NCBI GenBank assembly: GCA_903929755.1
Contig: CAIYVZ010000001.1
Location: 1-64,000, forward strand
Source: an uncultured Acidobacteriia bacterium
GTDB lineage: Bacteria; Acidobacteriota; Terriglobia; Bryobacterales; Bryobacteraceae
Direction of reading: 5' to 3'
Length of the DNA stretch: 64,000 nucleotides
The notes under the pieces are model-generated. The model searched no databases. It saw only the letters and a list, made by a program, of their open reading frames with translations, and was not told the DNA's origin. A program made the translations under genes and the position numbers. This document shows, one piece after another, positions 57,964 to 64,000 of the stretch (positions are counted from its first letter, which is position 1; the number at the start of each line of letters is the position of its first letter).

Positions 57964-59201
57964 GGCTTGCCGGGGCAGTTCTGCTGGCAACGCTGGCCGG
58001 GAGTTCGGCATTTGCCGATGACGCTCTGCTGCAGCGGCCGGATGTGGTGCAGGCGCTGCGATGGCTTGAGAAAGCGCATGAGAAGACGGTCGCTGCCCAG
58101 ATCGTGATCTCGGAGATCCCGTCGCCTACGTTCCATGAAGGGGAGAAGGCGAAGTATCTGGCCGAAGAGTTCAGGCGACTGGGCCTGACGGATATCTCGA
58201 TTGACAAGCCGGGCAACGTCTTGGGGTGGCGCAAGGGGGCTCTGGACGACACCTTCGTAATGGCGGCACACACGGATATTTCATTCGCAGTGGGCGTGGA
58301 TACGAGGGTCCGCAAGGAGGGCATACGGCTGCTGGGGCCGGGCATTGGTGATGACAGCCGGGGTTTGGCGGCGCTGCTGGCAATTGTGGAGTCACTGAAA
58401 GAGGCGAAGATTGCAACGCGGCACTCGCTGCTGTTTGTGGCGAACGTTGGGGAAGAAGGGCTGGGGGATCTGAATGGGGTCCGGTACCTTTTTAAGGAAA
58501 GCGCGTTTCGGGACAGGCTGAAGGCGTTTATCTCCATTGACGGGGCGGACCCTGGGCGAATTGTGACCGGCGGTACGGGGGTAAAGCGGTATCGGGTGAC
58601 GCTGAAGGGGCCTGGAGGGCACAGCTACGGGAATTTTGGGCGACCGAGTCCGATTCATGCGGCGGCGCGGGCAATTGACCGGATTGCGGACATGGAAGCG
58701 CCGCTGCGGCCGAAGACGACGTTCAATGTGGGGCGGATTGAGGGCGGGACTGCGGTGAATGCGATTGCGGAAGAGTGCGCCTTTGAGGTGGATTTGCGGA
58801 GTGTGGATCCGGGGAATCTGGACCGGATTGAGGCGAAACTGTTCGAGGCGGTACGGTTGGGCGTGGAGGCGGAGAATCAGGCCCGGGCGGCGTCAAAGAC
58901 TTCCCTCACGCTGGATATGAAGCTGGTGAGTAACAGGCCGGCCGGGGAAACGTCCCATTCGAGTCCGATTGTTCAAGCTGCGATGTGGGCGGCAGGCGCG
59001 ACAGGCTTCAAGCCGGAACTGGATTTCAGCAGTACGGATTCGAATATCCCCATTAGTATGGGGGTTCCGGCGGTAACTATGGGCGGGGGCGGGGTGAGCG
59101 GCAACGCACATTCGCTGGCGGAGTGGTATGAGCCGACCCGGGCGTGGCTGGGACCGCAGACGGTATTGCTTACGTTCCTGGAATTTGATTCGCGGCGGTA
59201 G
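57960..59201 (+). CDS. Exported M20-family metallopeptidase
   Basis: A 413-residue di-zinc peptidase with a signal peptide (LAGAVLLATLAGSSAFADD). The metal-binding pattern is visible: FVMAAHTDISFAVG (His and Asp), GPGIGDDSRGLAALLAIVE (bridging Asp), VANVGEEGLGDLNG (catalytic Glu pair) and later SISIDG-like FISIDGADPG (Asp), then HSLAEWYEP near the C-terminus. The dimerisation insert GPGGHSYGNFGRPSPIHAAA lies near 220-240. This is the T-peptidase/ArgE-like branch acting on small peptides or acyl amino acids. It overlaps the SRPBCC gene by 4 bp, and its 3' end overlaps the convergent glycosyltransferase by 32 bp. Confidence 0.9.
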   Translation: MRLAGAVLLATLAGSSAFADDALLQRPDVVQALRWLEKAHEKTVAAQIVISEIPSPTFHEGEKAKYLAEEFRRLGLTDISIDKPGNVLGWRKGALDDTFVMAAHTDISFAVGVDTRVRKEGIRLLGPGIGDDSRGLAALLAIVESLKEAKIATRHSLLFVANVGEEGLGDLNGVRYLFKESAFRDRLKAFISIDGADPGRIVTGGTGVKRYRVTLKGPGGHSYGNFGRPSPIHAAARAIDRIADMEAPLRPKTTFNVGRIEGGTAVNAIAEECAFEVDLRSVDPGNLDRIEAKLFEAVRLGVEAENQARAASKTSLTLDMKLVSNRPAGETSHSSPIVQAAMWAAGATGFKPELDFSSTDSNIPISMGVPAVTMGGGGVSGNAHSLAEWYEPTRAWLGPQTVLLTFLEFDSRR

Positions 59202-60499
59202 AAGCGGAGGTGGCGAGCGCCAGCCGCTCCAGGCCTTCACAGGCGACGCGAACTCCGTCCTCCTGCGCAAGTTGGGCGGCGAGGCGGGCGCAGGTTTGTT
59301 TTACCGTCGGGCTGGCCAGGAGTTCGCGCAGTTCGGCGGCGACGCGGGCGGCTCGATATTTATTGCGAGGGACGGTACGGGCGGCTCCGAGAGCGGTAAT
59401 TCGGCGGGCGTTGTCGGGTTGGTCGTGGCTGTAGGGCACGAACAGCGACGGAACGCCGGCGAGGAGGACCTGGGCGGTGGTCCCTGCCCCGCCCTGATGG
59501 ACGACGGCTGCGGCGTGGGGGAAGAGCCGGGAATAGGGCGCGTAGTCACCAACGAAGATGTGGGGATCGGTGTGTTTGGGTTGATTGCGAGCGTCGCTGC
59601 CTGCGAGGAGAATGGCCCGAACGCCCAGTTTTTTTGGCGGCAAGAGCGCTTTCCTTGTAGAAGTCACCGGCCGCGAGGACCGCGGAAGATCCGAGGGTAA
59701 AGACTACGGGCGGGTCACCGGCGGCGAGGAACTGTTCGAGTTCAGGGGAGAGCGCCTGGTCCGATTCGTGCTTGTCGTAGAGGGGGAAGCCTGTGGTGGT
59801 GAGGCCTGCAGGCCAGTCGGGTTGGGGAGTGGCGAGGACGGGGGAGAACCAGGCCTGATTCAGCCAGGGAGAGAACATGGCGTCGAGCGAATTGGGGACT
59901 TCCGGGAGCCCCAGATCCCGGCGCAACGCGTTGAGAGGCCGGGCCCATTTCTTAATGAATAAGCGTGCAACGAGCCAGAACAGGCGCCAAAATTTCGGCC
60001 CGCATTTCCGGAACAGCTCCAGCTCCGGGACTCCGGAAATGGACGGAGGATCATAGGCGGAGAGGATGACGGCAGGCTGCAGGATGACGGAAACCCAGGG
60101 TTTGCTGAGCGTCTCGGCGACGGCAGGAATGGCGAAGGCGAGAGGATGAGCGACCAGAATATCGGCGTCGCGGGCGGCTGGCAGGAGGTCCTGATAGGTT
60201 TCAGCGACGGGGGGAAGGAAGACGCACCGCATCACGTATTCGCTGCCCGTACGAGGATGATAAGCGTGCTTCATGGCCGCGGGAGAGCCGGCAAGGCCCA
60301 CAATATCGGGGCGAACGCAATGGAAGCGGAGGCCCTCGCCTTCGACCCTGGAGCGATAAGCCTCAGAAGTGGCGATAGTTACATTGTGACCGCGATCGCG
60401 AAGGCCGATACCAACTGCGATATAGGGGTGGAGATCGCCAAGCGAGCCAAAGGTATTGAGGAGAAAATTCAGGCGAGGCACAAAAAAATTCTCCCACAT
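59170..60499 (-). pseudogene. Frameshifted GT1/UGT-like glycosyltransferase
   Basis: Two minus-strand frames together form one glycosyltransferase of about 440 residues. The first runs from ATG 60499: LNFLLNTFGSLGDLHPYIAV and EGLRFHCVRPDIVGLAGSPA, on through VVFTLGSSAVLAAGDFYKES to about 59640. The second continues LGVRAILLAGSDARN, then the nucleotide-sugar site FPHAAAVVHQGGAGTTAQVL and GVPSLFVPYSHDQPDNARRI, to the stop at 59170. The switch falls at a run of seven A (59629-59635 on the plus strand as T), where removing one A restores AAKKLGV. It may be a true mutation, a homopolymer error, or slippage-dependent expression. Confidence 0.82.
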
Positions 60500-60646
60500 G
60501 ACAGTCGAATTGCGATATGCTGTGCAAAGGCAACCCCCGAGCCGGCACGTCCTCCTCCGAGACGGCCGGCTCTCCCAATATCGCCCTGCTTTGAATTGCC
60601 CGAGCGCATTCCAGGTGTTTTGGCCTCCTTCTTTCACCCTCTTTGC

Positions 60647-60652
60647 TATCCT
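60647..60652 (+). promoter_or_regulatory. Possible -10 box of gap
   Basis: TATCCT in the context GCTATCCTG lies 72 nt before the gap ATG, giving a leader of about 65 nt that carries a good GAAGGAG ribosome site near 60705. No convincing -35 box was found. The remainder of 60500-60724 shows no gene. Confidence 0.3.
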
Positions 60653-60694
60653 GATGATTAACACCCCGCACTACTTTGCAGCATCAACCTCTGA

Positions 60695-61732
<1,038 letters not shown>

Positions 61733-61746
61733 TTTTAGCGAGTTAG

Positions 61747-61781
61747 GGCCCGGGGCGGGGTAACCCTCCCCGGGCCTTTTT
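61747..61781 (+). terminator. Rho-independent terminator of gap
   Basis: GGCCCGGGGCGGG from 61747 pairs, with small bulges, with CCCTCCCCGGGCC at 61764-61776. TTTTT follows to 61781. It starts about 15 bp after the gap stop. Confidence 0.88.
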
Positions 61782-61858
61782 GCGTTTGCCAGCGGTAAAT
61801 CATTGTAAATAGGGCGTTAAGCTTTGTTGGAGAGGATAACCGGACCCGCAAGTTCTGT

Positions 61859-61864
61859 TACCAT
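61859..61864 (+). promoter_or_regulatory. Putative -10 box of small secreted protein gene
   Basis: TACCAT lies 6 nt before ATG 61871 with no Shine-Dalgarno between, in line with the other leaderless candidates. Confidence 0.35.
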
Positions 61865-61870
61865 TTCGGC

Positions 61871-62233
61871 ATGAAAACTACGATCCTGGCCGTAATGGCC
61901 CTGCTTCTCTCCAGTCTGGCTGCGCTGGCCGCGGACGTCACCGGTAAGTGGACCGCTGAAATCCCCGGCCGTGGCGGCAACACGCAGACCACTACTTTCA
62001 ACTTCAAGGCTTCGGGCGCGAAACTGGAAGGCACCGTTACCAATCAGCGCGGCGAAACGCCGATCACGGACGGCAAAGTGGATGGCGACAAGATCTCGTT
62101 CGTGCAGGTGATGAACTTCAACGGCAACGAAATGAAGATGACGTACACGGGCGTTGTGAAGGGTGATTCGATTGAAATCACGCGCGATAACGGTCGTGGT
62201 CCGGCTACGTTCACTGCCAAAAAAGCTCAGTAA
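61871..62233 (+). CDS. Small secreted beta-rich protein
   Basis: A 120-residue protein with a signal peptide (TTILAVMALLLSSLAALAA). The mature 100 residues are built of short strands and turns: VTGKWTAEIPGRGGNTQTTT, FNFKASGAKLEGTVTNQRGE, DGKVDGDKISFVQVMNFNGN and MTYTGVVKGDSIEITRDNG. This resembles a lipocalin-like or DUF-type 8-strand barrel seen in several Acidobacteriota, in which G-x-W and G-x-x-L-x-G-T are recurrent. No catalytic motif is seen. It stands alone between two terminators, and an abundant secreted product is plausible. Confidence 0.75.
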   Translation: MKTTILAVMALLLSSLAALAADVTGKWTAEIPGRGGNTQTTTFNFKASGAKLEGTVTNQRGETPITDGKVDGDKISFVQVMNFNGNEMKMTYTGVVKGDSIEITRDNGRGPATFTAKKAQ

Positions 62234-62265
62234 CTGCTTTCCACCGTAAGATAAGGTAAACCTTC

Positions 62266-62298
62266 AATGGAGCCGGGAACCATTCCCGGCTCCATTGC
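62266..62298 (+). terminator. Hairpin after small secreted protein gene
   Basis: AATGGAGCCGGGA at 62266-62278 pairs perfectly with TCCCGGCTCCATT at 62284-62296, with a 5-nt loop. It is followed by GCAATTTC, so the T-run is poor but the stem is very stable. Confidence 0.65.
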
Positions 62299-62372
62299 AA
62301 TTTCAAACGGCTGAAATATTCCCGCAGGGGACAAAGTGGCCAGCTGCCCGCATGGAAAGTGGGGGTGGCGTT

Positions 62373-62444
62373 TTCAAGCTTTTCCAGACATTCAAGCTTT
62401 TCCAGACATTCAAGCTTTTCCAGACATTCAAGCTTTTCCAGACA
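62373..62444 (+). repeat. Four perfect 18-bp tandem repeats upstream of the TonB receptor
   Basis: TTCAAGCTTTTCCAGACA is repeated four times with no mismatch from 62373 to 62444. Each unit contains the palindrome AAGCTT. The array ends 2 bp before an AAGGA ribosome site (62447-62451) and 14 bp before the receptor ATG. It lies within the presumed promoter or leader. Perfect identity suggests recent expansion. Confidence 0.98.
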
Positions 62445-62458
62445 TTAAGGATCGGTGC

Positions 62459-64000
62459 ATGCTGCGCTTTCGTCTCTTCCTACTTACCTCAATTTTGACC
62501 GCAGGGGCGGTTTCGGCGAGTGCCGAAACGCAGGCTGGCGTAGTTCGTGCAAACGGGCTGCCGATTCCTGGCGCGGCGGTGCTGGTGGAGTGCGGGACGG
62601 AGAAAATCCGTACCGTCACAGGTCCGGATGGCAGATTTGAAGTGGGTGGCTTGCCGGCGACGGCTTGCCAGTTTCAGGTTGGCATGTTTGGGTTTGACGC
62701 GGCGCAACTGGAAGCGAAGGCTTCGGCGACTGCCTTGACGTTTGATTTGAAACTACAGACCCGGGCGACTGTGCCGGTGGAGAAGAGTGCGCGGGCGGCG
62801 GTTGCGAGTACGGCTGCTGCGGCGACGCCGGGAACGCCGGGCCCCGGACGAGGTGGATTTGGCGGGCGTGGTGGTGAGGGCCGCTTTCCGGGTGGCGGAC
62901 GCGGCGGCGACCCGACGCTGGCGGGCGCGGGCAGAGGCGGACAGGCTGGTGGACCCGGAGCGCCGGGTGCTCGCGGCGGGGGTGGCCGGGGTGGTCCTGG
63001 CGGGGCACAGGGTGCTGGCCAGGGTGGCGGTTTCCAGAATTTAAACCTGGTCCAGAACGGCGAAGCGCTTTCGGCGGACGTGGAGAACACAGCCGCGATT
63101 GCGAACCTGGCGGACATGAGCGGCGGTGCCAGTGAAGCACTGCTGGTGAACGGCAGCCTGAGCCAGGCGGTCCAAACTCAGGCGGGCGACGGCATGGGTA
63201 TGGGCGGTCCGATGGGCTTTGGTGGCCCTGGTGGTCCCGGCGGGTTTGGTGGCCCGGGCGGACCTGATGGATTCGGGGGCCCGGGTGGGCTGGGGGGCCA
63301 GGATGGTCTGGGTGTGGGCGGCGATAACCCGTTTGGTGGCGGAGGCCCCGGTGGTGGACGCGGAGGCCCGGGTGGGCCTGGTGGCGGACGCGGGGGCCCG
63401 GGTGGTGGTTTTGGCGGCCCCGGTGGTGGTGGACGTGGCGGGGGTGGATTCGGCGGAGGTGGTGGCGGTCGAGGGGGCGGCGGTGGTGGTGGACGCCCGC
63501 AGCAGGCGGCGAACGGCCGGGGCCAATTCGGCAATCGGGTGGGGCGTGGACGAGGTCCGCAGTGGCGTTTGAGCGCGAACTACAACCTGGGAAATTCGGC
63601 TTTGAATGCGCGCCCGTATTCGTTTACGGCTCCGCAGCTGATTAATGGCCAGCCTGTACCGAAGGCGGCTTATGCGAACAATCGGTTCGGTTTCTCCGTG
63701 GGCGGGCCGCTACAGATTCCGAAACTGTTCAAGACAGACAAGGTGAACTGGTTCGTGAATTACACGGGGCAGAGGACGCGGAGCGGGTATGACCGGATTA
63801 CGACGACTCCGGAGGCTGCGTTGCGGACGGGGGATTTCTCGTCGCTGACACAGGTGCTTTACGACCCGCTGTCGAATACTCCGTTCGCGGGGAACAGGAT
63901 TCCCTTGAGCCGGATTACGCCGATCGCTACAGGGCTACTGAGCTATGTTCCGCTGCCGAATGCCGATGGCACCCGGAATAACTTCCAGTTGATTGGGGCG
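62459..64000 (+). CDS. Oar-like TonB-dependent receptor with collagen-like Gly-rich inserts (partial)
   Basis: The first 514 codons of a larger gene that runs off the right edge. A signal peptide (FRLFLLTSILTAGAVSASAE) is followed by a carboxypeptidase-regulatory-like domain at about 22-100 (GVVRANGLPIPGAAVLVECG; VTGPDGRFEVGGLPATA). Next comes a Gly/Pro/Arg-rich insert (about 122-195), a plug-like segment (LVQNGEALSADVENTAAIAN, then GASEALLVNGSLSQAVQ), and a second Gly-rich insert of G-G-P-G-G type (about 243-350). Receptor text then begins (WRLSANYNLGNSALNARPYS; NNRFGFSVGGPLQIPKLFKT; NWFVNYTGQRTRSGYDRITT). Acidobacterial Oar-type receptors have this layout, but the Gly-rich inserts are unusually long. 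AAGGA and a 4-fold repeat precede the ATG. Confidence 0.88.
   Translation, partial: MLRFRLFLLTSILTAGAVSASAETQAGVVRANGLPIPGAAVLVECGTEKIRTVTGPDGRFEVGGLPATACQFQVGMFGFDAAQLEAKASATALTFDLKLQTRATVPVEKSARAAVASTAAAATPGTPGPGRGGFGGRGGEGRFPGGGRGGDPTLAGAGRGGQAGGPGAPGARGGGGRGGPGGAQGAGQGGGFQNLNLVQNGEALSADVENTAAIANLADMSGGASEALLVNGSLSQAVQTQAGDGMGMGGPMGFGGPGGPGGFGGPGGPDGFGGPGGLGGQDGLGVGGDNPFGGGGPGGGRGGPGGPGGGRGGPGGGFGGPGGGGRGGGGFGGGGGGRGGGGGGGRPQQAANGRGQFGNRVGRGRGPQWRLSANYNLGNSALNARPYSFTAPQLINGQPVPKAAYANNRFGFSVGGPLQIPKLFKTDKVNWFVNYTGQRTRSGYDRITTTPEAALRTGDFSSLTQVLYDPLSNTPFAGNRIPLSRITPIATGLLSYVPLPNADGTRNNFQLIGA

Noticed and set aside
62373-62444. CRISPR array
   Set aside because: The repeats are contiguous without spacers and only 18 bp long, and there are no cas genes.
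63178-63534. Minus-strand poly-proline frame opposite the TonB receptor
   Set aside because: It is the complement of glycine codons of the collagen-like insert. The receptor frame continues on both sides.

Overview
The window looks like chromosomal DNA from an Acidobacteriota bacterium, most likely of the Solibacter/Bryobacterales group. This is inferred from gene content, not from a search. The pointers are paired DUF1501 and DUF1549/DUF1553 proteins, an Oar-like TonB receptor with an N-terminal carboxypeptidase-regulatory domain, many exported TPR, cytochrome and hypothetical proteins, a PEP-CTERM protein, an S8 peptidase with STVWGS repeats, high GC, and frequent ATGA/GTGA gene overlaps. 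No tRNA, rRNA, CRISPR array or prophage was seen. The left edge cuts through the end of an IS256-type insertion sequence and the right edge cuts through a TonB receptor gene.

Layout. 1-3.7 kb: IS end, then DUF4331, TPR and HEAT-repeat genes. 4.1-5.5 kb: a Tat-exported sulfatase followed by an orphan Tat signal stub. 5.7-9.0 kb (minus): a PEP-CTERM protein, a decayed copy of the HEAT gene (plus strand), and a gatB-bcp-glycine-zipper operon. 9.1-12.0 kb: a decaheme cytochrome overlapping an outer-membrane barrel gene (MtrAB-like electron conduit). 12.3-16.6 kb: purQ-purL-purF with a strong terminator. 17-19.1 kb: nitronate-monooxygenase-like gene overlapping pobA. 19.2-24.1 kb: exported CBM9-like, DUF362, Pro/Gln-rich and EXORDIUM-like proteins. 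24.2-30.2 kb: a heptaheme cytochrome-TPR fusion divergent from an ABC-F ATPase, then two ArsA-like ATPases and a truncated HicB-like antitoxin. 30.2-40 kb: two DUF1549-DUF1501 modules arranged head to head, the right one extended by an Ig-like protein. 40.2-45 kb: a compact run of Uma2, lipoprotein, HExxH protein, TlpA-like thioredoxin, DsbD-N-like, PhzF and class III aminotransferase genes. 45-49.3 kb: a PHP-like exported protein and the S8 peptidase. 49.3-54.9 kb (minus): VWA and MoxR-type AAA pair, two small exported proteins, a decayed gene, and an Ala/Gly-rich exported protein. 54.9-60.5 kb: TPR-like and O-antigen-ligase-like membrane proteins, SRPBCC and M20 peptidase, and a frameshifted glycosyltransferase. 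60.7-64 kb: gap, a small secreted protein, four perfect 18-bp tandem repeats, and the TonB receptor.

Working together. The window is dominated by cell-envelope functions: multiheme electron transfer, thiol redox, exported hydrolases and surface proteins of unknown role. These sit among housekeeping genes (gatB, purQLF, gap). Several genes lack a Shine-Dalgarno sequence and instead carry a TANNNT hexamer 6-8 nt before the start codon, which suggests leaderless transcription is common in this genome.

The signals I rate highest are the MtrAB-like pair, the STVWGS-repeat peptidase, the bacterial EXORDIUM-like protein, the 18-bp repeat array in front of the TonB receptor, and the TANNNT start-site pattern.
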